Origin: Parabacteroides goldsteinii
GTDB taxonomy: Bacteria; Bacteroidota; Bacteroidia; Bacteroidales; Tannerellaceae
Reading direction: 5' to 3'
NCBI RefSeq assembly: GCF_015550595.1
Contig: NZ_JADNBB010000009.1
Span: 1 to 64,000, forward strand
Length of the DNA stretch: 64,000 bases
Shown piece after piece: positions 7,075 to 15,529 of this stretch. A program made the position numbers and the translations under genes. Under the pieces are notes generated by a model. That model searched no databases and was not told the DNA's origin. It worked only from the letters and a program-made list of their open reading frames with translations. The stretch's first letter is position 1, and each line of letters begins with the position of its first letter.

Positions 7075-8247
7075 TCAACTATCTCCACCGACATTTCCGT
7101 TGCCGCTCCAGGGTATTTCCTTCCATCGGGCAACAGTAACGGTTGTGCCTATTCCTTCGTTGATATCGGGATCGGGAGGATAAGGAGTGTCGGGCCCTCC
7201 CACACTCCCGTCTTCAAATACGATCTCATCATACCAATCGAGCACCTTCATTATCAGGCTACTTTCATTGTTTTTCACTTCGAGGGTAAAAATATACCGC
7301 TTGCCTTCGTCGAAAGAGATATTCCGGTCGATAGTGGCCCTGAGGATAGCTGTCTCATCGTCTCTTACCACGGTTATTTCCACCTCGAAAGGTTGGTCGT
7401 CTTTAGGAAGGACAACGCCTTTTGTTTTGTTCAGACCACAATTATCCGGATCAGAACCGGGATCGACCGGTTCAAACTCTTCTGCTGCAAATGTAACTTC
7501 CGCATCCGCCCCCGTACCGCCTCCCGTAGGAAGAATACCCGTATCCGTACCTGCCAACAGGACAGTACCCGAAGATGATATCTTTTTTATTACAAGAGAT
7601 GTTCCGTATAGCTGATCGAAAGGAAGTGCATTATCGGGTGAAGGAGCCACGTTGAATACCAACATCGCACATTTCCGGCTAAAAGTTCCGAGTGTCACCC
7701 GCCTGGCAGTCTTCGTCACAGCCACACCACGGACAAAAGAAGTCATTACATCTTCCTTGTGAGGAAGACCGGTTATCTTATAAAAACCGTCATTTCCTTT
7801 CAATAGCGGCCGTGCCGGGGAGATAGCATAAAAATCGTACATACCTCCCCTGACGGTCAAACCTTTGGCTGTACCCGCCGTTTGCTTTCCGTTCCCATTC
7901 ACGCAACAAGGGGATAAACTGCCGTCATTCCCTACCACGTAGGTCGCTTCGAACGAGGGGGCCATTGTAGAGAAGGAAGCATCGGACGGCGTATCTCCTA
8001 CACTACCGGTGAAGTAAGCTCCGATACGTACGGTCGCCCCGGCTGGCAAAGGAGTCGGAGGTGGGGTGGCAACCTCTCCGGCACGGGTCAGGAGTTCCGG
8101 CACACCCAGACTGGGCCTGCCGAAACTGAGGGCTACCGGCCGACTCTCTTCCGGTACGATCTCCTCTACCGGTCCCGCCGTACACCCAAGCAGCAATATA
8201 CCGGCCAGTAGCCACAACAGATATAACTGTACTCGATTCCGTTCCAT
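7075..8247 (-). CDS. Fimbrillin-like lipoprotein
   Basis: A 390-residue lipoprotein with lipobox LLGC (Cys22), in the fimbrial operon 31 bp after the previous gene. The layout is that of fimbrillin-clan proteins: TAGP linker, a beta-rich N-terminal domain (VALSFGRPSLGVPELLTRAG with an Arg in a cleavage-like position), a second beta-sandwich, and the end strand pattern KRYIFTLEVKNNESSLIMKVLDWYDE before a Pro/Gly-rich tail ending GNVGGDS. It is likely a minor subunit near the tip, judging from its place just before the large adhesin gene. The exact subfamily is uncertain. Confidence 0.78.
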   Translation of the reverse strand: MERNRVQLYLLWLLAGILLLGCTAGPVEEIVPEESRPVALSFGRPSLGVPELLTRAGEVATPPPTPLPAGATVRIGAYFTGSVGDTPSDASFSTMAPSFEATYVVGNDGSLSPCCVNGNGKQTAGTAKGLTVRGGMYDFYAISPARPLLKGNDGFYKITGLPHKEDVMTSFVRGVAVTKTARRVTLGTFSRKCAMLVFNVAPSPDNALPFDQLYGTSLVIKKISSSGTVLLAGTDTGILPTGGGTGADAEVTFAAEEFEPVDPGSDPDNCGLNKTKGVVLPKDDQPFEVEITVVRDDETAILRATIDRNISFDEGKRYIFTLEVKNNESSLIMKVLDWYDEIVFEDGSVGGPDTPYPPDPDINEGIGTTVTVARWKEIPWSGNGNVGGDS

Positions 8248-8278
8248 TTTATTTCGTCTTTCGCATTATTTCGTTTCA

Positions 8279-9403
8279 CTATTCCACGGGCACATCAGTT
8301 GTACCGCCCTCCGTCCAGCCGACAACTTCAACATTGGCTATGCTGATACCCTGCGGAGATAGCCGGATGTTATAGATGTAATTGTTTCCCTTCAGCCAGT
8401 TGGCAATAAATGTACTTGCCCCACCACCTCCTGCCGCCGGAGCCATCGTAAAAACAGAACCATTGTCGAGCGTCAGTTCCAACGTCACAGGGACATCCAC
8501 CACCGGTATAACCATTCCGAAAACCTGTATTGCAACCTTCCGAATATCATCTTCATCAGCGCCAACCTCCGTCCCTACTCTCCGCAGGTCGCCATCAGCC
8601 GTAAACCACAACTCACCCACCGCCGGCATCGTACCGTTCAGCTCCCCCGTTGCCAGGTTCAGCTTCGCGGAAGTCGACTTTTTAAAACCGCCGTTACTTT
8701 TCAGTACGACCTTCTTCACCCGGCTGTCGGCAAACTCCGAACCGCCATCCGTTTCCAATACACGGAAACTGACTTTAGCCAAGGCATGGTTCATCGTCAA
8801 AGAAACTTCGGGATGCCAGCGGTCCACCTCCGTCGGCACTTTACAATACAGGAAATCATCCTGGTCGGTTTCCCACTGCACATCGGTCGATGCATCTACC
8901 GGATCATGGGTGTCGCTGAAGTAAAACTTCTGCTTATCGAGCACCTTTACACCACTCATCACGGGTACTTTCGGTGTTCCCGATAAAGACACGCTTTTCT
9001 CCGCCGGGGCATACCCGTATACGGTCCCTTTCTCCGAAAACAACAAAAGTATCTCCTCACCCTCTGCCAACTCCCAGCCGGGCGAAACAGCAGTCGCATT
9101 GTACACAAACACCTGTGTATGAATGCCCCCGGCATAGGCGGAACCGTTCGCTTTTGTGACTGAAAGCCCCACCTGCATAAGCGGATTGGGGTTCGCCACA
9201 CCAGCTACAGCCCCTCCCGTCGCAATGCTTCTCGATTCTATCTCAACCGATAAGCCCAGAATCTTAACGCTCAGGGGAACACCCTCCTCCACATCGCCTT
9301 TGCCTTCGTTTCCCCCGTCGCCCATAAAGATCGTGGCCTCCGTACAAGCGTTAGCCAGCAGGAAGAAAACGGCTGTCGAAAATGTATATATGAATTGTTT
9401 CAC
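8279..9403 (-). CDS. Fimbrillin family lipoprotein
   Basis: Subunit of the fimbrial operon. I prefer a GTG start at 9403, which gives a short signal (KQFIYTFSTAVFFLLANAC) ending in a lipobox-like ANAC and leaves 22 bp to the upstream gene. An ATG at 9478 would overlap that gene by 53 bp and put 25 odd residues before the signal. Fimbrillin features: the motif MNHALAKVSFRVLETDG, as in FimA/Mfa1-clan subunits; LNLATGELNGTMP; and the closing pattern LKGNNYIYNIRLSPQGISIANVEVVGWTEGG. Lipidation, export and protease cleavage with strand exchange would polymerise it, by analogy with Porphyromonas fimbriae. Confidence 0.85.
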   Translation of the reverse strand: MKQFIYTFSTAVFFLLANACTEATIFMGDGGNEGKGDVEEGVPLSVKILGLSVEIESRSIATGGAVAGVANPNPLMQVGLSVTKANGSAYAGGIHTQVFVYNATAVSPGWELAEGEEILLLFSEKGTVYGYAPAEKSVSLSGTPKVPVMSGVKVLDKQKFYFSDTHDPVDASTDVQWETDQDDFLYCKVPTEVDRWHPEVSLTMNHALAKVSFRVLETDGGSEFADSRVKKVVLKSNGGFKKSTSAKLNLATGELNGTMPAVGELWFTADGDLRRVGTEVGADEDDIRKVAIQVFGMVIPVVDVPVTLELTLDNGSVFTMAPAAGGGGASTFIANWLKGNNYIYNIRLSPQGISIANVEVVGWTEGGTTDVPVE

Positions 9404-9425
9404 GGGCTTTATTTTTTGGATATGA

Positions 9426-10718
9426 TTACAGAGGTATTTCGTCCTGTTCGTTGTCCGACCAGGCTTCAACACTGACATCCATCACCGTAAGTTTGTTACG
9501 GCCTGCGGAAAGTGTATAGATGTAATTGTTGTTGGGTTCCCATTGATTACCGCTCAGCGTTACGGGGTACACAACGGGAGGATTACTACCTTCTTGAAGC
9601 GTAATCTCCAGGTCGATTTCATCTTCTCCGAAAGTAACAGGATACACTATGGCACTGACCGATTTGGAGACTGTCTTACCATTTATCCCGCCGGTCGTAG
9701 TCCCGGTCTGTATAAAGGCATACTGCCCTTCCGAAGCATCCACTTGCCGCATCAGGACGTAATTGACGATCGTCCGGCTTAATTCCACCGCCGTAACTGT
9801 TCCTGTTATCGTACCGTCCGTCAAAGACATTTTGCCGTTGCCTGTCTTGAACAGATTGGATCCACCGGTATGATTCTTTATGGTAAACTTCGTAAAATTC
9901 ACATCGTTATCACTCAGACGGCCGCCATCGTACACCCGGAAAGAGACCATCGCCATCGCATGTTTCATATCCAGATTGATCTTGTAACCAGGATTGTCCG
10001 TATCCAGATTATCAGGTTCATCATCCGGTGTAACAGGTGTATGCCCGTCGGCGCGCCCGTTATTTACGTTGCGTCCGCCGTCAGCCGCAAAATACAGGTA
10101 GTCTTTTTCTGCCGCCAGGGACAGGTTGACCTGGTCAACCCTCGCTGTAGATGCCCACGCACCCATGTTCCAATATTTCTTCGCATTGTTTCTCTGAGCG
10201 TCTATCTCTCCGACGGCCAGAACTGTTACCGGTATTTTAAGGTCGGACTCCGTATTTACAGTCATAAGCGTATTGGTCACTGTTGCGTCATACGGATAAT
10301 AAGCATATACTCTACCTATATCTTTCGTCAGATAATAGGGAGATTCGTTCGTTGCCGCAAAAGTGCCCCCTTTGGTTTGTATGGAAATCCAGTTAGTTCC
10401 CCTTTCATCGCCCATATACCAAACATGGTGGCCTGTGTAATCCGTTCCATCAGGTGTATACCAGCCATTTACAGTCTTATTCGTTATTAACACGCCTAAT
10501 CCAGGAGCCTCAGTCGTATAATCGGTATAGGTAATAAGGTCACCGCTCACGACCGATTTTGTGGCCGATCTGGTTCCGGCTTCCACCTTCAGATTAGGTG
10601 AAATACCTAAAGCGACCTGATCGTCGTCGCCGGAGTCGATCACTTCCGTTTCTGTTTCAGAGCAACCTGTTGTTGCCGTAAGGGCTATAGCTATAACCCA
10701 CATTGCCGTTGTTTTCAT
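9426..10718 (-). CDS. Fimbrillin family lipoprotein (430 aa)
   Basis: A lipoprotein (lipobox TTGC, Cys19) with the clearest fimbrillin pattern of the cluster: KINLDMKHAMAMVSFRVYDGG in the middle, a segment like KMSLTDGTITGTVTAVELS, and the terminal pattern EPNNNYIYTLSAGRNKLTVMDVSVEAWSDNEQDEIPL. NYIYTL...VEAW is the hallmark of the fimbrillin C-terminal domain. It lies centrally in the operon, 60 bp after the preceding gene, and is paired with a closely similar subunit downstream. It could be the main shaft subunit, though sequence alone does not show which fimbrillin is the major one. Confidence 0.87.
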   Translation of the reverse strand: MKTTAMWVIAIALTATTGCSETETEVIDSGDDDQVALGISPNLKVEAGTRSATKSVVSGDLITYTDYTTEAPGLGVLITNKTVNGWYTPDGTDYTGHHVWYMGDERGTNWISIQTKGGTFAATNESPYYLTKDIGRVYAYYPYDATVTNTLMTVNTESDLKIPVTVLAVGEIDAQRNNAKKYWNMGAWASTARVDQVNLSLAAEKDYLYFAADGGRNVNNGRADGHTPVTPDDEPDNLDTDNPGYKINLDMKHAMAMVSFRVYDGGRLSDNDVNFTKFTIKNHTGGSNLFKTGNGKMSLTDGTITGTVTAVELSRTIVNYVLMRQVDASEGQYAFIQTGTTTGGINGKTVSKSVSAIVYPVTFGEDEIDLEITLQEGSNPPVVYPVTLSGNQWEPNNNYIYTLSAGRNKLTVMDVSVEAWSDNEQDEIPL

Positions 10719-10778
10719 TTTCGTTTGTTTTTAATTATACACTATAGAAAATCATTTTTAATTACGTTAGACATCCTC

Positions 10779-11744
10779 TCAGATAGGCAGTTCACCGGCA
10801 TCTTGATCCGTCCAGGGTTCCACACCAATAAAAGAAGTTCGAATACCAGTGCCCGCAGTGAAAAAAAGCGAAATGACGTGCCGTTTACCTGCCCGGAAAC
10901 CGTTTTCTACGGTGACAGATACAGGTGTCACCGTTTCTATCCCATTTCCTTTTCCATCTTTCGTCGTGGTTATCTCCAACCGGAGCGGATTCCCGCCCAT
11001 TCCTACGGGCAGAGATACGGGAAGCAGGACATACCCTTGTGCCTCAGGCACCTCTCCCCCTTCATCCACCTGCGGAACGGATAATTCCTCTATCCCCTGC
11101 ACGGTCACATTTTTTATCGCTTCAGCGGAAGAAACATCTGTCAACAAAGGGGATCCACCCGCACAATCGAGCTCCTGACGTGTATGGACTCCCATAGCTT
11201 CGATCTTCACGATCTCTCCCCACAACGCTGCACGGTCACTATAACAAACCAATCCGACCTGCGTCAGCAAATGACGGAACAGGCAGGTCCGTACAGGAGC
11301 ATAAGCGGTTGCCGACAGGCATCCCGTTGCCATGATATCCGTCATACCATCCAAAGTAAAAGTAACCTTACCCGTCAACGCATCGACATCATTCTCCACC
11401 GGGTAATAACCATGCAAGCGAATATGGCTTCCATCAGCCGGATACAACTGGGGGATATCAAACTGAATCGGACGGTTCCCGCCTCCTCCGCTACGGACGG
11501 CTTTATGCAGGCTCCACCTACCATAGGTATTGCCAATTTCGTCCTGACGCGCAAAACAGATATCCAGATCCGCTTCATAACCCGAATTGATCACAACACG
11601 CGTAGACAGCCCGATCGCCCCTTCCAGACTGACCATCGTTTCGGCAACAGGCAGCGGCTCACGGCCACTACCATCCGAACAGCCAGTTATTGCCGGAAGC
11701 AGGAAAGCAAATACTTTTATCATTAATTTATTCATCGATAACAA
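10779..11744 (-). CDS. Fimbrillin-like lipoprotein (321 aa)
   Basis: A 321-residue lipoprotein with lipobox ITGC near residue 22; ATGs at codons 1 and 4 are both possible. It resembles the next upstream gene product closely: both have an Arg-Val/Ala start to the first strand (STRVVINSGYEADLDICFARQDEIGN versus the similar TRAVIDAGYGTDL), an RTGWL/RTCLFRHLLTQVGLVC block and the end VISLFFTAGTG...GVEPWTDQDAGELPI. The two genes therefore look like a tandem duplication that diverged. Export as lipoprotein and assembly into the pilus is inferred from family and operon. Confidence 0.82.
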   Translation of the reverse strand: MLSMNKLMIKVFAFLLPAITGCSDGSGREPLPVAETMVSLEGAIGLSTRVVINSGYEADLDICFARQDEIGNTYGRWSLHKAVRSGGGGNRPIQFDIPQLYPADGSHIRLHGYYPVENDVDALTGKVTFTLDGMTDIMATGCLSATAYAPVRTCLFRHLLTQVGLVCYSDRAALWGEIVKIEAMGVHTRQELDCAGGSPLLTDVSSAEAIKNVTVQGIEELSVPQVDEGGEVPEAQGYVLLPVSLPVGMGGNPLRLEITTTKDGKGNGIETVTPVSVTVENGFRAGKRHVISLFFTAGTGIRTSFIGVEPWTDQDAGELPI

Positions 11745-11771
11745 TGTAATTCGGTGTCTGAAACAATTCCT

Positions 11772-12725
11772 TTATTCTCCGGGGGTTATTACGGCACCTC
11801 CTCCATTACCCGGCTGCCATACGGCAATACCTGCTTCCGCCATGACCGTGCCATCCTCTGCAAAAGTGAGCGTGACCAGGTGGGATTGTCCCGCCTGTAC
11901 TCCACCATCAATATTCATTATAGGGACAGGCAATGTTTTTATCCCTCCGTTGTAAGTTGCTGTCACTTCCAGGTTAATTGCCTGGGCTGTTCCCATATCT
12001 GTTGCCGGATAAAGCAGCAGGTAGCCGATTTGGGGAGTTGCCTGACCAACTACCGAGACAACCGCCGGACAGTTCTTTATACGCAGGCTCTTGTCGGCAG
12101 CACCGGTAGCCCTTAAACCGGCGCCCGTCGTTTTATCGAGCGAAAGTGTCAATTCCGTGGCTATATCTTTTACCGTTATGGAAGTGACTCCCGTCCATTT
12201 GGCTACGGCTTCGGCAGAACCCACGCAAATGAATTGCAACTGGGTAAGCAGATGGTTAAAGGTGAATGCCTCAAACGGGGCGGCCAACCAGCCCGTCCGT
12301 ATCTCCGTTGCCATAATATCTTCATCTCCGGTTATAGTATAAACAACGCTCAGCGGATTGGCCGTCCCTGTTTCCGGACTCTTGCGGGGATAGTAGCCGA
12401 TCAGGGCCGAGACTCCGTTTGCCGCCAGATAGTTTTGTTTTTGCTCGAAGGTGATCGCCGTATTACCTGTACCGCCGGTGCGGATAGCATCGAGCGACGG
12501 GGTATTCCAGTTCATACAGGCAGGCAGGTTATCAATCCGGGCAAACGACACATTCAGATCCGTGCCATAACCGGCGTCTATTACCGCACGGGTAGTTCCT
12601 CCGATACCCGCCGTTATACGGATCGCTTCCCCACTACTTGCCGTCACCGGCTCTTCTGTGTTGGTACAACCCGCCAGAAAAGCGACTGCCAACAGAATTG
12701 TTACAAAAAATACATTTGTTCTCAT
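11772..12725 (-). CDS. Fimbrillin-like lipoprotein (317 aa)
   Basis: First fimbrillin of the operon, directly after the anchor gene (30-bp gap). The lipobox is LAGC (Cys20). Landmarks are TRAVIDAGYGTDLNVSFARID, FTFNHLLTQLQFICVG and the C-terminal HLVTLTFAEDGTVMAEAGIAVWQPG, with a Trp in the position seen in fimbrillin C-termini. FNHLLTQLQF matches the FRHLLTQVGL block of the downstream paralog. Its place next to the FimB/Mfa2-like gene would suit a base-proximal or major subunit, but this is inference. Confidence 0.82.
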   Translation of the reverse strand: MRTNVFFVTILLAVAFLAGCTNTEEPVTASSGEAIRITAGIGGTTRAVIDAGYGTDLNVSFARIDNLPACMNWNTPSLDAIRTGGTGNTAITFEQKQNYLAANGVSALIGYYPRKSPETGTANPLSVVYTITGDEDIMATEIRTGWLAAPFEAFTFNHLLTQLQFICVGSAEAVAKWTGVTSITVKDIATELTLSLDKTTGAGLRATGAADKSLRIKNCPAVVSVVGQATPQIGYLLLYPATDMGTAQAINLEVTATYNGGIKTLPVPIMNIDGGVQAGQSHLVTLTFAEDGTVMAEAGIAVWQPGNGGGAVITPGE

Positions 12726-12755
12726 ATCATACCAGTGTTTAATTGTTATTCTTTT

Positions 12756-13676
12756 TCAGGGATCGACAATACCCGAACCCTCATTTCCTTTTTTCCATTC
12801 CGCCAACTGGACAGTCAAGCCCTTTATTTCGTCGTACCTGACAGTCAGGTCAAGTATCACCGAAAACGTGTTCTCTATGAATGCCTTACCAATCTCTTCC
12901 GTGATATCGACCGACGTGGCTACTTCTTTTCCGTCTGACAATTCCATATCCAGCAGGAGACTGACCGGACTGCCACCGGTTTCCTTTTCCGACAGGTTGA
13001 ACAGGTTCTGTGTCGTGGTATATATTCCGGAAGGAGTTCGTTCAGGCTCAAATACGACAAAGGCAGGCGTTCCGGTAAAAGGTTTACCATTCGACAGGTA
13101 TACACCTGGAGACAGACCGCTGAGTCTGCCTGTCAGTTTCTCACATTGAACCACTCCGCTCGTCTCCCCGCTTGTAACCTTTATATTCAGCTCCAACCTT
13201 CGCACCAGACTGACAGGACTCAACTCCCGTACGACAAAATTTTCGCCCCCGACATCGATTTCTTCGCAACCGGTACCGTACAGGTTACCGGGTTGTTCGA
13301 TCAAGACCTGTGACGATTTCAGGGAAGATACCTGCCTGGCTCTCCCACAAGCCTCCTCATATCCGTTTTCTGTTTCCAGCAAAACATTCTCGCAGTCGGT
13401 ATTACAGACTACCACTTTATAATGTCCCGCCGGAAGTGTACCTTCATATCCCCAAGTGTCTCCACGTCGCACAACGGGACTGCCTGTGCCATCTTTATAA
13501 AAATGATAAGTCATAACCGAAGGTCGTACCCGGATTTGCCAATCGAGAAGCAGGCGCACCCTTCCGTTTTTCTCCCAATCTTGATCCGGCGTATGGTAAG
13601 TACATGCCGATAGGAATACGTCGCATACCAAGCATATCATCCATTTTCTTATTCTACGTTTTTTTTGTTTTCCCAT
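12756..13676 (-). CDS. FimB/Mfa2-like (DUF5119-type) fimbrial anchor lipoprotein
   Basis: A 306-residue lipoprotein: a very basic start (MGKQKKRRIRKW), hydrophobic core and lipobox ending LSAC (Cys25). The mature start RVRLLLDWQIRVRPSVMTYHFYKDG and the segment PAGHYKVVVCNTDCENVLL are typical of the DUF5119/FimB-Mfa2 group, which stays lipidated in the outer membrane and anchors or ends the pilus. It follows the DUF3575 gene by 16 bp and precedes the fimbrillins, the normal order for such operons. Assignment to the clan is firm; anchor versus accessory subunit is inferred. Confidence 0.83.
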   Translation of the reverse strand: MGKQKKRRIRKWMICLVCDVFLSACTYHTPDQDWEKNGRVRLLLDWQIRVRPSVMTYHFYKDGTGSPVVRRGDTWGYEGTLPAGHYKVVVCNTDCENVLLETENGYEEACGRARQVSSLKSSQVLIEQPGNLYGTGCEEIDVGGENFVVRELSPVSLVRRLELNIKVTSGETSGVVQCEKLTGRLSGLSPGVYLSNGKPFTGTPAFVVFEPERTPSGIYTTTQNLFNLSEKETGGSPVSLLLDMELSDGKEVATSVDITEEIGKAFIENTFSVILDLTVRYDEIKGLTVQLAEWKKGNEGSGIVDP

Positions 13677-13692
13677 ATTTACACTCCTTTCC

Positions 13693-15060
13693 TTATCTGA
13701 TTTGAAAACGATATACCAGATTGATATTCAAACCCACCATAAAACCTGTCGATGAAAAACGGGTTTCCAGATAATTCTTGTCATCTACTTTATCGTAACG
13801 GTACTTCTTTCCCTCCGATACCGAACGATAACCTGCCCGTACCCCTGCCTCCATACAGAAACCTTTCCCGAAAGGAATCAGACAACCTAAACTGCCACCT
13901 GCCGTCCAGAAACGACCGGTACGCCCATAGAAAATATCCTTATCAGGATCAATCGCGCTGCCCTGTATGTCAAAGTCACCGTATTCACAAAACAACCCGG
14001 TATTAAGCCACATAAACTCACCGGGACGCAACGACCACACGCGGGGCTCGACGGAAAAAGAAGAGACAGACCAGTGGTCGCGCACCTTATTCTTATAAGA
14101 GAAATCGGAATACATGCCTGATACGGCAATCGACCAACGGTCGGCAAAAAAGTATTCCAGTGCCAGATTCGGCATAAAAGATCCGGTTTCCATCTTTGTT
14201 TCACCGGTTCCCAGACGCACCGAAGGGACTATAGTGCACCACGGGAGCAGGTTGGTTTTAACGGCAAGATATGCAGCTCTGCGTTCCGGTTTCCTTGCAA
14301 CGACTGGTTGTTCGGGTTGTTCTGTTTTTATCCGCATTGCTTCACGTGTCGTCACCACCGTTGCTAAAGAAACAGCCGGGGGGGCCGATTCACCTTTCCC
14401 CTTTCTCAAGGTGTCGACCACCGATGCCAGCCGATAATCCTCCAGTTCCGTCCGGTCGAAAAGCGGGTCGTCTATACGATACACTTCACGATCGTAACCA
14501 CCAGCCTCTCCACGACGGTACAAATCGACATAAGGAACGGCACCATATCGGTCGACCGCCGCTTTCATCGCAACCGGATAACGACTATCACTGTAATGGA
14601 TCGAAGTATTAGCAAACCACGGAAGCGGTTTATACACCTCATAGACATGTATCCGGTCACGATAACTGCCGCTACGGTCGATATAAAAGGCTACGCATTC
14701 ATGAGGGATATCGAAACGGGTCTTCAAGTAAGAACGGATACGGTTCGCACGAAGGGAAGCTTCATTTATCACCGACTCTTCTTCACCGCCGTAAGCATTC
14801 ACATGCGAAACGATCAAAAGGTGGGAGCCACCTTTCTGCAGACGGTTGCGGGAAACATCCAAAAGTCGTCCCATCCGCTCCAGCTGGTAGGCGTTATCAC
14901 CATAATCTGCAAGGAACATGTCGCTGTTCTCTTTGAAAGAGAATAAAAAGGACTCCGCCTTATGATAGGTCGTTGTCTGGGCTGTCACTCCCCGCCAAAG
15001 CAGGCTGAAAAGTAACAACAGGCAAAACGCTTCTCTTTGTGATCTTTTTATCCTATACAT
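13693..15060 (-). CDS. DUF3575 protein with OmpA-like N-terminal domain
   Basis: A 455-residue secreted protein: signal peptide (AFCLLLLFSLLWRGVTAQ), then an OmpA-like segment (residues about 45-125, with LLIVSHVNAYGGEEESVINEASLRANRIRSYL resembling a peptidoglycan-binding OmpA domain), a linker, and a C-terminal DUF3575 beta-barrel domain from about 265 (AYLAVKTNLLPWCTIVPSVRLG) ending in the outer-membrane-like NINLVYRFQIR. Proteins of this type begin Bacteroidales fimbrial operons and are thought to serve in outer-membrane placement of the pilus. It is the first gene after the invertible promoter segment, so its expression should depend on the switch. Confidence 0.85.
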   Translation of the reverse strand: MYRIKRSQREAFCLLLLFSLLWRGVTAQTTTYHKAESFLFSFKENSDMFLADYGDNAYQLERMGRLLDVSRNRLQKGGSHLLIVSHVNAYGGEEESVINEASLRANRIRSYLKTRFDIPHECVAFYIDRSGSYRDRIHVYEVYKPLPWFANTSIHYSDSRYPVAMKAAVDRYGAVPYVDLYRRGEAGGYDREVYRIDDPLFDRTELEDYRLASVVDTLRKGKGESAPPAVSLATVVTTREAMRIKTEQPEQPVVARKPERRAAYLAVKTNLLPWCTIVPSVRLGTGETKMETGSFMPNLALEYFFADRWSIAVSGMYSDFSYKNKVRDHWSVSSFSVEPRVWSLRPGEFMWLNTGLFCEYGDFDIQGSAIDPDKDIFYGRTGRFWTAGGSLGCLIPFGKGFCMEAGVRAGYRSVSEGKKYRYDKVDDKNYLETRFSSTGFMVGLNINLVYRFQIR

Positions 15061-15114
15061 ATATAATTATATCAATACCAGCCTTTGATTTTCTGATCTA
15101 CCTCTAAAAAGCTA

Positions 15115-15133
15115 CCTTATTTATATAATAAGG
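15115..15133 (+). repeat. Left 19-bp inverted repeat of the fimbrial switch
   Basis: CCTTATTTATATAATAAGG is the exact reverse complement of 15507-15525. The site is itself nearly palindromic, with 7-bp arms CCTTATT and AATAAGG around TATAT, the form of a tyrosine recombinase core site. Confidence 0.92.
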
Positions 15134-15506
15134 GGAAAGGAGAAAAACACCTCTACAAAGAGGAGAATTTCATGGTTTTTGTCCCCGGATAATCTTGGAT
15201 TGATGTCTTATTGCAGTATTTTGTGGTGTAAAAACATGTAAAAATAATAACAGTTTTTCGCAAACGGATATTTATAAAACAGCAGTCTCCACCCGCTTTA
15301 TGCCTTATTCTTTGAATATTATGATTTTAAGGTCACAAGTAGGAAACTGTATTAATTAATGTGAATTTTATATGTTTTTTTTAGGATTTTGACCAAAAGC
15401 TTTGTTTTTCCGTTAGATTCTTCCTATCTTTGCAGAGTATTCAAATTCTTTTATGAAATCCATCCATTCTAAAGGATTGGATATGAGAGAAAAAAGAAGA
15501 ATATGA
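15134..15506. other. Invertible promoter segment (373 bp)
   Basis: The segment lies between perfect inverted repeats, beside a tyrosine recombinase gene and in front of the fimbrial operon. Its one good promoter faces right, away from the operon, so the assembled form is OFF. Inversion maps position x to 30640 minus x, which would place the -7 box at 15208-15215 facing left, about 150 bp before the DUF3575 gene. A 17-codon frame at 15453-15506 (ATG ... TGA) ends exactly at the repeat boundary; whether it is translated is unknown. No larger gene fits. Confidence 0.85.
15401..15432 (+). promoter_or_regulatory. Bacteroides-type promoter inside the invertible segment
   Basis: TTTG at 15401-15404 and TATCTTTG at 15425-15432 with a 20-bp spacer match the Bacteroides -33/-7 consensus (TTTG, TAnnTTTG). 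It points right, opposite to the fimbrial genes and antisense to the recombinase gene. Confidence 0.85.
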
Positions 15507-15525
15507 CCTTATTATATAAATAAGG
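15507..15525 (-). repeat. Right 19-bp inverted repeat of the fimbrial switch
   Basis: CCTTATTATATAAATAAGG, the exact reverse complement of 15115-15133. It ends 4 bp before the stop codon of the recombinase gene. Identity stops at the outer bases, so the repeat is exactly 19 bp. Confidence 0.92.
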
Positions 15526-15529
15526 GAGA

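Noticed and set aside
4820-14946. Many plus-strand open frames opposite the fimbrial genes
   Set aside because: They are low-complexity, Ser/Pro/Arg-rich shadows of the GC-richer fimbrial genes, with no ribosome-binding sites or domains.
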